A stretch of 64,000 nt of DNA from Clostridium sp. DSM 17811. GTDB taxonomy: Bacteria; Bacillota; Clostridia; Clostridiales; Clostridiaceae. The notes beneath the pieces are model-generated. The model did no database searches and was not told where the DNA came from. It was given only the letters and a program-made list of their open reading frames with translations. Shown here in pieces: positions 18,585-25,743 of the stretch; positions within the stretch are counted from its first letter, which is position 1; every line of letters starts with the position of its first letter. The DNA lies in the NCBI RefSeq assembly GCF_018861905.1, contig NZ_JAHLDU010000001.1:124001-188000 (forward strand), in the 5' to 3' direction. The translations under genes and the position numbers were made by a program.

Positions 18585-18636
18585 AAGGTACATTAGCACT
18601 CTTAATATTGTGTTCATTTTATGACTTTTTTATAAA

Positions 18637-18668
18637 CAAAAAACGCCATCTCTGTTATGAGAAGGCGT
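18637..18668 (-). terminator. Pyrimidine attenuator
   Basis: On the minus strand ACGCCTTCTC/GAGATGGCGT forms a stem followed by TTTTTTG. Its 5' arm CCTTCTC is complementary to GAGAAGG in the first PyrR-type element, giving the antiterminator alternative expected of a pyr attenuator. Confidence 0.8.
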
Positions 18669-18691
18669 AGTAATAACACTTTAAATATCTA

Positions 18692-18720
18692 CTTCCTTCT
18701 CGATCTCTCGGACCAAATTA
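18692..18720 (-). promoter_or_regulatory. First PyrR-type anti-antiterminator element
   Basis: GGUC-CGAGA-GAUC followed by GAGAAGG matches the general ARUCC-NGNGAG-GYU plus GAGAAGG arrangement of PyrR sites, with one base fewer in the loop. UMP-bound PyrR stabilising this hairpin would free the downstream terminator (known mechanism in Bacillus; inferred here). Confidence 0.7.
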
Positions 18721-18750
18721 AAGGTAATTTTTTATCTATGCTTTTGTCTT

Positions 18751-18779
18751 ATATTACTATATAATTTAGTCTTTGTCAA
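18751..18779 (-). promoter_or_regulatory. Promoter of the pyr operon
   Basis: TTGACA (18779-18774), 17-base spacer, TAATAT (18756-18751). It gives a leader of about 200 bases containing both RNA elements. The remaining gap 18780-19012 shows only AT-rich sequence without another feature I can support. Confidence 0.85.
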
Positions 18780-19026
18780 CATAATTTGCAATGCAGCTGT
18801 ATTAACTTTTGTGTCTAGCATATAAATTATATTATTACATTTAGTCACCAACTATTTGAACATACTGTTCTAAAATATATCATTCACACATACAATCTAA
18901 TTAAGAACAATTCAGATATAGACAAGCCAAAATAAATAAGCATAATTGAAAATATACTTTAACCGATTGAGCATGTTTTAATACATTTATACAGTATAAA
19001 TAATCTATAAATAGGGGGATATGACT

Positions 19027-19203
19027 ATGGATACTGGGATTACTCAATCTATTGCAGAATTACAACAAGCTGAACAAAACTTTAAATATGCAGATCCTGA
19101 GTTTGTTGCCATTGCAATAATGCAGCTATTAGCTGCTAGAATGAAAGTTGATATCTTATTAAGACTAAAGAAACAAAACGGAGCCACTTCAATTGATCCA
19201 TGA
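19027..19203 (+). CDS. Small DUF2508-like protein
   Basis: A 58-residue protein, acidic in its first half and basic in its second, ELQQAEQNFKYADPEFVAIA then MQLLAARMKVDILLRLKK. This pattern resembles the C-terminal helical pair of DUF2508/YaaL-type small proteins, although the alignment is by eye. An AGGGGG ribosome site lies 8 bases before ATG 19027; the ATG at 19021 would be too close. No function is known. It stands alone between the pyr leader and the convergent dha operon. Confidence 0.6.
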   Translation: MDTGITQSIAELQQAEQNFKYADPEFVAIAIMQLLAARMKVDILLRLKKQNGATSIDP

Positions 19204-19258
19204 ATCTAATCTATTTGGTGATAATGTCTTCATTATATAAATGCTTATCGTATAATAT

Positions 19259-19648
19259 TTATGACATTTTATGAAGACATAATTTCTTAACTGCCTCTTC
19301 AATTCGGTGTAAACCTTTACCAATACTACTGTCTACGGCTATGGTAATTGCTCCTTCAACTAGTGCAACGTCTAAAACCTTCACATTTTTCTGCATCTCA
19401 TCTGTTAATGATTCAATCGCCATTTGAGCATTCATGCATGCACTACCAAGGTCAAATAACACAACAACCCCGTCCTCTGAGTACACTTGTTTTATTGCTA
19501 CAATTATTTTTTCTAAATCCGTTCCAAGTTCATTATCGCTAGTCCCTCCAGCGGATGCAATAGGTACATTTTTTGCCATTTGAAGCGCTAATTCTTTTAC
19601 CCCTTCCGCTACCTTACTACTATGTGAAACTATCACAATTCCTACCAT
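19259..19648 (-). CDS. dhaM: Dihydroxyacetone kinase phosphoryl-donor subunit DhaM (EIIA-like)
   Basis: A 129-residue PTS EIIA-mannose-fold protein that relays phosphate from HPr to DhaL-bound ADP. The phospho-histidine is His9 in IVIVSHSSKVAEG, and GTSDNELGTD and VVLFDLGSACMN follow as in other single-domain DhaM proteins. It ends the dhaKLM operon, 3 bases after dhaL. It lacks the HPr and EI domains found in enterobacterial DhaM, as usual in Firmicutes. Confidence 0.93.
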   Translation of the reverse strand: MVGIVIVSHSSKVAEGVKELALQMAKNVPIASAGGTSDNELGTDLEKIIVAIKQVYSEDGVVVLFDLGSACMNAQMAIESLTDEMQKNVKVLDVALVEGAITIAVDSSIGKGLHRIEEAVKKLCLHKMS

Positions 19649-19651
19649 TTA

Positions 19652-20302
19652 TTACACCTTACTTTCATTTATGTTTTTTACTTCTTCAAAAATAGTATTT
19701 AATATTAAATAACTTGAAGTTGCACCTGCATCTTGATGACCTATACTTCTTTCGCCAAGATAACTAGCTCTTCCTTTAGTAGCAATTATAGTTTTTGTAT
19801 ATTCAACGCCTTGCATTGCACCATCTTTAGAAGCTTTTAGAATCCCAAGTGCTGTTTGTCCTGCATTCTCTGCTTTTTTCATAGCAACAATTGCTGGCGC
19901 CAAGGCATCAATCATTGTTTTTTCTCCCCTTTGAGCTTTTCCACGCATCATAACTCCGCCAAGGGCAGCTTCGAGTATCTTAATATAATCTTTAATATCA
20001 ATATCCGATTTACCATTAATGGCGGCCGACGCTTTCATAAATGCTGTGCCATATAATGGCCCTGCTGCTCCTCCGACATTCGATACTAGTGCCATACCTG
20101 TTTTCTTAAGAATAACTCCGATATCAAGTCCATCATCATCCTTTAATTTTGTTACAACTGCATTAAACCCTTTATTCATGTTTATTCCATGATCCCCATC
20201 ACCTATAGCTGCATCAAGCTCACTTAAATAAAGCTTGTTTTTTTCAAGTACTTCTGCAATTTTATTTAAAATTAATATTACTTGTAATCCTGTAATGCTC
20301 AT
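19652..20302 (-). CDS. dhaL: Dihydroxyacetone kinase ADP-binding subunit DhaL
   Basis: A DhaL protein of about 216 residues. The Mg-ADP-coordinating DAAIGDGDHGINMNKGF motif lies near residues 30-46, and GGAAGPLYGTAFMKA near 80-94, with RASYLGERSIGHQDAGA near the C-terminus. The ATG at 20302 (SITGLQ...) aligns with the usual DhaL N-terminus; an in-frame start at 20338 would add 12 atypical residues. DhaL phosphorylates dihydroxyacetone held covalently by DhaK. Confidence 0.93.
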   Translation of the reverse strand: MSITGLQVILILNKIAEVLEKNKLYLSELDAAIGDGDHGINMNKGFNAVVTKLKDDDGLDIGVILKKTGMALVSNVGGAAGPLYGTAFMKASAAINGKSDIDIKDYIKILEAALGGVMMRGKAQRGEKTMIDALAPAIVAMKKAENAGQTALGILKASKDGAMQGVEYTKTIIATKGRASYLGERSIGHQDAGATSSYLILNTIFEEVKNINESKV

Positions 20303-20364
20303 TTTCTCACATCCTTCCTTATATTTAAGCGTTTTCATTTTAGATATCTTAATTTGTTATGTTA

Positions 20365-21363
20365 CTATAACACTTTTAATGCTGGTGTATCTGCCTGTGC
20401 ATCCAAAAGAACTTTTAATTCATCATCTAGTTTTAAAAGCGTAACAGAACATCCTGTCATTTCAAGAGAAGTCATAAACTCACCAACAAAAGTTTTATAA
20501 ACTTTTATCCCCTTTTCTTCTAACATCTTATAAACTTTTCTATTGACGATATATAACTCCATTAGTGGAGTTGATGCAAGTCCATTGACCATAACAGCAA
20601 CCTCATCTCCGCCCGTAAGTGTCATATCAGTTAATATTTTTCCTACCATATTATCTACTAGTTCATCAACAGGTTTAATTGTTTGTCTATGAGTGCCTGG
20701 CTCTCCATGAATACCGATACCAATTTCAATTTCATCCTCAGCTAGTGTAAAGTTAGGTTTTCCAAGTGCAGGGACTATGCAAGGTGTTAGTGCAATTCCC
20801 ATACTTCGTACATTATCAATTACCTTTTGTGCTACCGCCTTAACTTCTTCTAAACTCGCTCCTGTTTCTGCTTTTGCACCAGCTATTTTATGCACAAATA
20901 CAGTTCCAGCTACCCCACGTCTTCCTGCTGTAAAAAGACTATTCTCAACTGCTACATCGTCATTAACAACGACACTTGCAACTTTTATATCTTCCATTTG
21001 TGCCATTTCACTTGCCATTTCAAAATTCATTACATCTCCTGTATAGTTTTTAACAACCAAAAGAACTCCTGCTCCTCCATTAACGGCTTTTATAGCTTCA
21101 TATATTGGATCTGGAGCAGGTGACGTAAATACCGGCCCTAAAACCGCTGCATTTAGCATTCCATGTCCTACATAACCTGCATGTGCTGGCTCATGACCAC
21201 TTCCCCCTCCACTAACTAAAGCAACTTTCCCGGATATTGGTGAAACTTTTCTAACAATTACGTTCGCATTTTCAAGTTTTCTAATATAAGTTGGATGTGC
21301 CATTACCATACCTTCTAACATCTCTTCAACAACAGATTCTGGGTTATTAATTAATTTTTTCAT
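20365..21363 (-). CDS. dhaK: Dihydroxyacetone kinase substrate-binding subunit DhaK
   Basis: A 332-residue DhaK binding dihydroxyacetone through a histidine hemiaminal. GGGSGHEPAHAGYVGHGML near residues 52-70 and the substrate histidine in IGIHGEPGTHRQ near 218 are present. It heads the three-gene operon dhaK-dhaL-dhaM, the PEP-dependent kinase used in glycerol/dihydroxyacetone catabolism. Glycerol dehydrogenase and a dha regulator are not in the window. Confidence 0.95.
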   Translation of the reverse strand: MKKLINNPESVVEEMLEGMVMAHPTYIRKLENANVIVRKVSPISGKVALVSGGGSGHEPAHAGYVGHGMLNAAVLGPVFTSPAPDPIYEAIKAVNGGAGVLLVVKNYTGDVMNFEMASEMAQMEDIKVASVVVNDDVAVENSLFTAGRRGVAGTVFVHKIAGAKAETGASLEEVKAVAQKVIDNVRSMGIALTPCIVPALGKPNFTLAEDEIEIGIGIHGEPGTHRQTIKPVDELVDNMVGKILTDMTLTGGDEVAVMVNGLASTPLMELYIVNRKVYKMLEEKGIKVYKTFVGEFMTSLEMTGCSVTLLKLDDELKVLLDAQADTPALKVL

Positions 21364-21480
21364 TTATATTCTCCTCCATTCATTATAAAGTTAATCATAC
21401 CTTATATCTTCTACAAATGAGTGAGCATTCCTCCAAATATTCAGACTATTTATTTTAAAGTTTGAATATGTCCCAAAAAT

Positions 21481-21519
21481 GTTAAGGCAAGAATAATTTT
21501 ATATTATCGTCGCCTTAAC
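21481..21519 (-). terminator. Terminator of the lipoprotein gene
   Basis: GTTAAGGC (21481-21488) and GCCTTAAC (21512-21519) close an inner AT stem, with ATTTTTGGG following on the minus strand. It lies 31 bases after the lipoprotein stop. Confidence 0.65.
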
Positions 21520-21550
21520 ATTTTGCATTTATGTTCAAAGATTTTTAATT

Positions 21551-22036
21551 TTACTTAGAAGCTTGTGTGCTCTTCATAGCTGCCTGCACCTTTGTGTTTA
21601 TTGTATTAGCTTGCACTTGTGTAATCACTTTGCTAGTAACTAATGATGCTAATTGATTATTTTTAGAATTTGATCCTTCTGTTGGTTTTGTACCACTTGG
21701 TTTTTCACCCTTAGCAGGTGCACTACCAGTTGGTTTTTCGCCACCCTCTTTAGCTGTACCACTTGGTTTTTCGCCACTTGGCATAGCTTTTGCGACTACA
21801 GCAAGAACTTTGTCAGACTGAGATTGTGTTATTGTTTTATCTGTAACTAACGCTTTAAGAACAGTTGTGTACGTCGTTTTCATTGTCGATGAATCAGGTT
21901 TTGATGTTTCTGTAGTTGCAGTTGAAGCTGTTGATGTCGTAGTCGCAGCTGTTGTTTTTGAACCACATCCAACAAACATTGCCATAGTTATAGACGCAGC
22001 TATTAATATCGATGTTATTTTTTTAGCGTTTTTCAT
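21551..22036 (-). CDS. Secreted lipoprotein with GEKPSG repeats
   Basis: About 161 residues. A lipoprotein signal (KKITSILIAASITMAMFVGC) ends with the lipobox FVGC. The mature part starts with a Ser/Thr linker, then a predicted helical unit, three GEKPxG repeats in a low-complexity stretch, and a second related helical unit (DKTITQSQSDKVLAVV versus SKVITQVQANTINTKV). The KVITxxQAxxI pattern resembles that in the secreted protein at 48.3 kb. An in-frame ATG at 22051 is also possible. Function unknown; likely surface exposed. Confidence 0.75.
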   Translation of the reverse strand: MKNAKKITSILIAASITMAMFVGCGSKTTAATTTSTASTATTETSKPDSSTMKTTYTTVLKALVTDKTITQSQSDKVLAVVAKAMPSGEKPSGTAKEGGEKPTGSAPAKGEKPSGTKPTEGSNSKNNQLASLVTSKVITQVQANTINTKVQAAMKSTQASK

Positions 22037-22290
22037 TTTTGCACCATCCATTTTAGTTTATTATTTTTTTCGTGTTTATAATAAAATATTTAATAAGTTT
22101 CTATATATTTATAGTAGCAGTTAATTATTGCAAAATTATCAAATAAACATGTAAACTTTATGTGGATTTATATATCTTAAAATTATTTATATTTTACTAT
22201 TTAATCTATTAAGTGATTAGAATCTGATAAATTGTCTATAATCTAAATAGACCAACCTATTATTTGATTAAAAAACTTAATAAACTGATT

Positions 22291-22334
22291 AAAACAATAC
22301 TGCACTAGGTTCCCCCTAAGTGCAGTATTGTTTT
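22291..22334 (-). terminator. Terminator of the tRNA operon
   Basis: A perfect 16-bp stem AAAACAATACTGCACT/AGTGCAGTATTGTTTT with a 12-nt loop, nearly symmetrical and followed by T-rich sequence on both strands. It lies about 95 bases beyond the last tRNA. The rest of 22052-22428 is AT-rich with no gene that I can see. Confidence 0.8.
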
Positions 22335-22428
22335 TTATTTTATGTAAATTGCAATCAATTTTATATGAAGAAATACAAAAAAAACAGCAAGTTCTACATT
22401 TCTGTAAAGCTTGCTATATCATAGTTTA

Positions 22429-22505
22429 TGGTGCGCCCAGAGGGAGTCGAACCCACGACCTTCAGATTCGAAGTCTGCAACTCTATCCATCTGAGCTATG
22501 GGCGC
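22429..22505 (-). tRNA. tRNA-Arg(UCG)
   Basis: A full cloverleaf on the minus strand starting GCGCCCATAGCTCAG, anticodon loop CTTCGAA, T-loop GGTTCGACTCC and an encoded CCA. It is the last gene of the array and the only one of this isoacceptor here. Confidence 0.95.
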
Positions 22506-22557
22506 ATAATAAATTAATTTTTAAAAAGTCCTTAGTATAAATACTAAAGACTTTTTT

Positions 22558-22631
22558 TGGAGCGGGTAGAGGGAATCGAACCCTCATAATTAGCTTGGAA
22601 GGCTAACACTCTACCACTGAGTTATACCCGC
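22558..22631 (-). tRNA. tRNA-Gly(UCC), copy 1
   Basis: Minus strand, GCGGGTATAACTCAG..., anticodon loop CTTCCAA, encoded CCA. Identical copy at 23132 and near-identical at 24023. Confidence 0.95.
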
Positions 22632-22637
22632 GTATTT

Positions 22638-22712
22638 TGGAGCGGAAGACGAGATTCGAACTCGCGACGTCCACCTTGGCAAGGTGGCACTCTACCACTG
22701 AGCTACTTCCGC
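22638..22712 (-). tRNA. tRNA-Gly(GCC), copy 1
   Basis: Minus strand, GCGGAAGTAGCTCAG..., anticodon loop TTGCCAA, encoded CCA. Identical to the copy at 23484. Confidence 0.95.
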
Positions 22713-22752
22713 ATGTATAATTTCTAAATAATGACTGCCTTATAAATAGTAA

Positions 22753-22837
22753 TGGTGCAGGTGAAGGGAGTTGAACCCATACACCCGAAGGCGCTAGATC
22801 CTAAGTCTAGTGCGTCTGCCAATTCCGCCACACCTGC
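22753..22837 (-). tRNA. tRNA-Leu(UAG), copy 1
   Basis: Minus strand, an 85-base class II tRNA starting GCAGGTGTGGCGGAA with anticodon loop CTTAGGA, a long variable arm and encoded CCA. The copy at 23597 is identical, including flanking spacer. Confidence 0.95.
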
Positions 22838-22852
22838 ATATTATTACTATTT

Positions 22853-22928
22853 TGGTGGCTTACCGGAGAATCGAACTCCGGACACCATGATTAAAAGTCA
22901 TGTGCTCTACCAACTGAGCTAGTAAACC
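22853..22928 (-). tRNA. tRNA-Lys(UUU), copy 1
   Basis: Minus strand, GGTTTACTAGCTCAG..., anticodon loop CTTTTAA, encoded CCA. Identical copy at 23697. Confidence 0.95.
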
Positions 22929-22960
22929 ATATTAATTTATAGCAAACATAAATTTGAAAA

Positions 22961-23037
22961 TGGGGTGGACGATGGGACTCGAACCCACGACAACCAGTAC
23001 CACAAACTGGCGCTCTACCAACTGAACTACGTCCACC
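22961..23037 (-). tRNA. tRNA-His(GUG), copy 1
   Basis: Minus strand, with the extra 5' G opposite discriminator C typical of tRNA-His (GGTGGACG...), anticodon loop TTGTGGT and encoded CCA. The copy at 23861 differs by one base in the T arm. Confidence 0.95.
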
Positions 23038-23040
23038 ATA

Positions 23041-23117
<77 letters not shown>

Positions 23118-23131
23118 ATATTAAGTAAAAA

Positions 23132-23205
23132 TGGAGCGGGTAGAGGGAATCGAACCCTCATAATTAGCTTGGAAGGCTAACACTCTACCACTGAGTTATA
23201 CCCGC
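23132..23205 (-). tRNA. tRNA-Gly(UCC), copy 2
   Basis: Minus strand, anticodon loop CTTCCAA, encoded CCA. Same sequence as the copy at 22558. Confidence 0.95.
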
Positions 23206-23218
23206 TTGTTAATTTAAA

Positions 23219-23294
23219 TGGTCGGGGTGACAGGGATTGAACCTGCGACCTCATGGTCCCAAACCACGCGCGCTCCCAGCTGCGCTACACCCCG
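23219..23294 (-). tRNA. tRNA-Pro(UGG), copy 1
   Basis: Minus strand, CGGGGTGTAGCGCAG..., anticodon loop TTTGGGA, encoded CCA. Identical copy at 24110 begins the array. Confidence 0.95.
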
Positions 23295-23306
23295 GCAAAA
23301 TTTAAA

Positions 23307-23382
23307 TGGTGCGCCATCGGGGTCTTGAACCCCGGACACCCTGATTAAGAGTCAGGTGCTCTACCAACTGAGCTAATGACAC
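23307..23382 (-). tRNA. tRNA-Lys(CUU)
   Basis: Minus strand, GTGTCATTAGCTCAG..., anticodon loop CTCTTAA, encoded CCA. The acceptor stem has two G-U pairs (GTGTCAT with ATGGCGC). Single copy, placed between the two duplicated cassettes. Confidence 0.88.
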
Positions 23383-23388
23383 ATATTT

Positions 23389-23455
23389 TGGTGAATCTTA
23401 AAGGATTTAATCCTTTATGCCTAAAACGTTGCTCTATCAAACTGAGCAAATATGC
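23389..23455 (-). pseudogene. Degenerate tRNA (tRNA-Arg-like)
   Basis: On the minus strand GCATATTTGCTCAGTTTG, then ATAGAGCAACG, keeps the D-arm of tRNA-Arg(UCU), and ATTCACCA keeps a 3' end. The anticodon stem is broken, about ten bases are missing, and the T-loop reads GATTAAATCC. It sits at the junction of the duplicated cassettes and is probably a decayed tRNA-Arg copy. Confidence 0.75.
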
Positions 23456-23483
23456 TTGAATCTTTAATATGTAATAACATACT

Positions 23484-23558
23484 TGGAGCGGAAGACGAGA
23501 TTCGAACTCGCGACGTCCACCTTGGCAAGGTGGCACTCTACCACTGAGCTACTTCCGC
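23484..23558 (-). tRNA. tRNA-Gly(GCC), copy 2
   Basis: Minus strand, anticodon loop TTGCCAA, encoded CCA; last tRNA of the upstream cassette. Confidence 0.95.
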
Positions 23559-23596
23559 TTGTATGATTTAAATATTAATTTAATTTCAAATAGTAA

Positions 23597-23681
23597 TGGT
23601 GCAGGTGAAGGGAGTTGAACCCATACACCCGAAGGCGCTAGATCCTAAGTCTAGTGCGTCTGCCAATTCCGCCACACCTGC
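23597..23681 (-). tRNA. tRNA-Leu(UAG), copy 2
   Basis: Minus strand, anticodon loop CTTAGGA, 85 bases, encoded CCA. The 15-base spacer to the next tRNA-Lys is identical to that in copy 1. Confidence 0.95.
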
Positions 23682-23696
23682 ATATTATTACTATTT

Positions 23697-23772
23697 TGGT
23701 GGCTTACCGGAGAATCGAACTCCGGACACCATGATTAAAAGTCATGTGCTCTACCAACTGAGCTAGTAAACC
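23697..23772 (-). tRNA. tRNA-Lys(UUU), copy 2
   Basis: Minus strand, anticodon loop CTTTTAA, encoded CCA. Confidence 0.95.
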
Positions 23773-23776
23773 ATAA

Positions 23777-23851
23777 TGGCTGGGATAGCAGGATTTGAAC
23801 CTACGAATGCCACAGTCAAAGTGTGGTGCCTTACCGCTTGGCGATATCCCA
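23777..23851 (-). tRNA. tRNA-Gln(UUG)
   Basis: Minus strand, TGGGATATCGCCAAG..., anticodon loop CTTTGAC, encoded CCA. It is present in only one of the two cassettes, between Lys and His. Confidence 0.95.
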
Positions 23852-23860
23852 ATGTGTAAA

Positions 23861-23937
23861 TGGGGTGGACGATGGGGCTCGAACCCACGACAACCAGTAC
23901 CACAAACTGGCGCTCTACCAACTGAACTACGTCCACC
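23861..23937 (-). tRNA. tRNA-His(GUG), copy 2
   Basis: Minus strand, extra 5' G, anticodon loop TTGTGGT, encoded CCA. Confidence 0.95.
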
Positions 23938-23940
23938 ATA

Positions 23941-24017
<77 letters not shown>

Positions 24018-24022
24018 ATATT

Positions 24023-24096
24023 TGGAGCGGGTAGAGGGAATCGAACCCTCGTAATTAGCTTGGAAGGCTAACACTCTACCATTGAGTTATACCCGC
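24023..24096 (-). tRNA. tRNA-Gly(UCC), copy 3
   Basis: Minus strand, anticodon loop CTTCCAA, encoded CCA. It differs from the other two copies by single bases in the D and variable regions. Confidence 0.95.
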
Positions 24097-24109
24097 TTAT
24101 TAATTTAAA

Positions 24110-24185
24110 TGGTCGGGGTGACAGGGATTGAACCTGCGACCTCATGGTCCCAAACCACGCGCGCTCCCAGCTGCGCTACACCCCG
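24110..24185 (-). tRNA. tRNA-Pro(UGG), copy 2
   Basis: Minus strand, anticodon loop TTTGGGA, encoded CCA; first gene of the array after the promoter. Confidence 0.95.
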
Positions 24186-24280
24186 ATATTCATTAAACAT
24201 CCATAAAATCATTTAATGTTCTAAATTAACTTTCTCGTCTTATTCATTGTATTTAATGAATTTTTCCGACGACATGGATT

Positions 24281-24309
24281 ATTTTACACCATATATATTA
24301 ATACGTCAA
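24281..24309 (-). promoter_or_regulatory. Promoter of the tRNA array
   Basis: TTGACG (24309-24304), 17-base spacer, TAAAAT (24286-24281), about 95 bases upstream of the first tRNA. It is the only strong promoter I see for the 18-gene array. Confidence 0.75.
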
Positions 24310-24419
24310 TACCTTTTTTATAACTTTTATATATTTTAATAAGAAAACAGTATTATTATGCAAATAAATGTTACATTTCATACTAAGTTCACGTGTAAAT
24401 ACTCTTCTAAATTATTAAG

Positions 24420-24890
24420 TTAAAATCTTATCACCTTCGGTTTTATAGTTCCCTTATTAATACTTATAATAGCGTAACTCCTATCCCCATCTCTTGGAAG
24501 TGATGCGCTACCAGGATTTATATACCATATTCCTTCTTCAAAATCCATTTTTGCAATATGTGTGTGTCCATATAAAACTATGTCAGCCCCTGTTTCTAAT
24601 GCTTTATATCTAAGTCCAGACAAATTTTCTTTTACGCCATATTTATGCCCATGTGTTAAAAAAATCTTTTTCCCACCAACTTCTAAAAGCCTATCACTTG
24701 GTACACTTCCAGAAAAATCACAATTTCCTTTTACATTTATTATATCGCCCTTATAATACTTTTTTATAGCAGCTATGTCGTCTACATTATCGCCTAAGTG
24801 GATTAATACATCTACTCCCTTTATTTCCTTCTCTAGCCTCTCTATGCTACTAATAACCATATGTGTATCACTTATAACACCTATTTGCAT
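24420..24890 (-). CDS. Metallophosphoesterase, YfcE/MJ0936 family
   Basis: A 156-residue phosphodiesterase of the calcineurin-like fold. Metal ligands are in GVISDTHMV (residues 4-12), HLGDNVDD (about 31-38), VKGNCDF (about 53-59), LTHGHKYG (about 78-85) and YGHTHIA (about 107-113). The family hydrolyses phosphodiesters; the cellular substrate is unknown. It follows the RdgB gene by 72 bases on the same strand, an arrangement common in clostridia. Confidence 0.92.
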   Translation of the reverse strand: MQIGVISDTHMVISSIERLEKEIKGVDVLIHLGDNVDDIAAIKKYYKGDIINVKGNCDFSGSVPSDRLLEVGGKKIFLTHGHKYGVKENLSGLRYKALETGADIVLYGHTHIAKMDFEEGIWYINPGSASLPRDGDRSYAIISINKGTIKPKVIRF

Positions 24891-24962
24891 TTTGAATCAC
24901 CCTCTTCACTAATAAATCTTACTTTGTCCTATTCTTTTTTATGCTTATGATAATTATATTTA

Positions 24963-25559
24963 CTATACTAAATCTTTAAGTTCAATCTTTAATTTATTTA
25001 ATGCCCTTCCCCTATGACTAATAGCATTTTTTTCATCAGCGTTCATCTGAGCAAATGTTTTTTTGTATTCTTTTACATAAAATAATGGGTCGTACCCAAA
25101 CCCTTCCTCACCTATAAATTCAGATGTGATTACTCCATCCACTTCGCCCTGCACTTTTATTATTTTATCTACATTAACTATAAGTACCATTACACAAATA
25201 AATTTAGCCTTCCGCTCATGCTCACTTGCACCATCTAGAAGATATAATAATTTTTCATTATTTGCTAGATCGTCTCCATGAACACCCGCAAACCTAGCTG
25301 AAAAAACTCCTGGTGCTCCATTTAACGATTCCACAGCTAAGCCTGAATCATCCGCGAGTACCATGTTCCCGTCAGCTATCTTGTAAATTTCACTAGCCTT
25401 TATGTATGCATTGTCAATAAATGTACTTCCTGTTTCGTCTACATCTATATTGATATTAGCTTCTTTTAAAGATAATATTTCAAAATCAAACTCTGATAAA
25501 ATCTCCTTTATCTCTCCAATTTTATGATCATTATTACTGGCAATTATTATTTTCTTCAT
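24963..25559 (-). CDS. rdgB: XTP/dITP diphosphatase (non-canonical purine NTP pyrophosphatase)
   Basis: A 198-residue HAM1/RdgB protein that removes dITP, XTP and ITP from nucleotide pools. The substrate loop [13 protein letters not shown] is at the N-terminus, the catalytic [20 protein letters not shown] near residues 69-88, and [10 protein letters not shown] and [10 protein letters not shown] near the C-terminus. Length is typical. The rph gene often found upstream is absent; the 184 bases to the next gene show only a short stop-free stretch on the minus strand without a start. Confidence 0.94.
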   Translation of the reverse strand: MKKIIIASNNDHKIGEIKEILSEFDFEILSLKEANINIDVDETGSTFIDNAYIKASEIYKIADGNMVLADDSGLAVESLNGAPGVFSARFAGVHGDDLANNEKLLYLLDGASEHERKAKFICVMVLIVNVDKIIKVQGEVDGVITSEFIGEEGFGYDPLFYVKEYKKTFAQMNADEKNAISHRGRALNKLKIELKDLV

Positions 25560-25743
25560 ACTTATCTCCTTTATCTATACTACCTATAGTTCTCTTTTAT
25601 TATTATCTATAATTTGTTTTAAGTCATCCCAATTTAATTTTGAAGCCTCATTTAAATTCTTCCTTCTAATTTAATAAAACTAGCACATTTTAGTAAATGT
25701 AATCATATTATCTATATAAGGACTAATATATGGTGGTGATATA

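Noticed and set aside
22291-22334. Possible CRISPR or repeat unit because of its perfect symmetry
   Set aside because: A single copy with T-tracts, placed after the tRNA array; it is a terminator.
25584-25670. A stop-free minus-strand stretch ending NLNEASKLNWDDLKQIIDNN upstream of rdgB
   Set aside because: No start codon or ribosome site, and only about 28 codons; too little to call a gene or an identifiable remnant.
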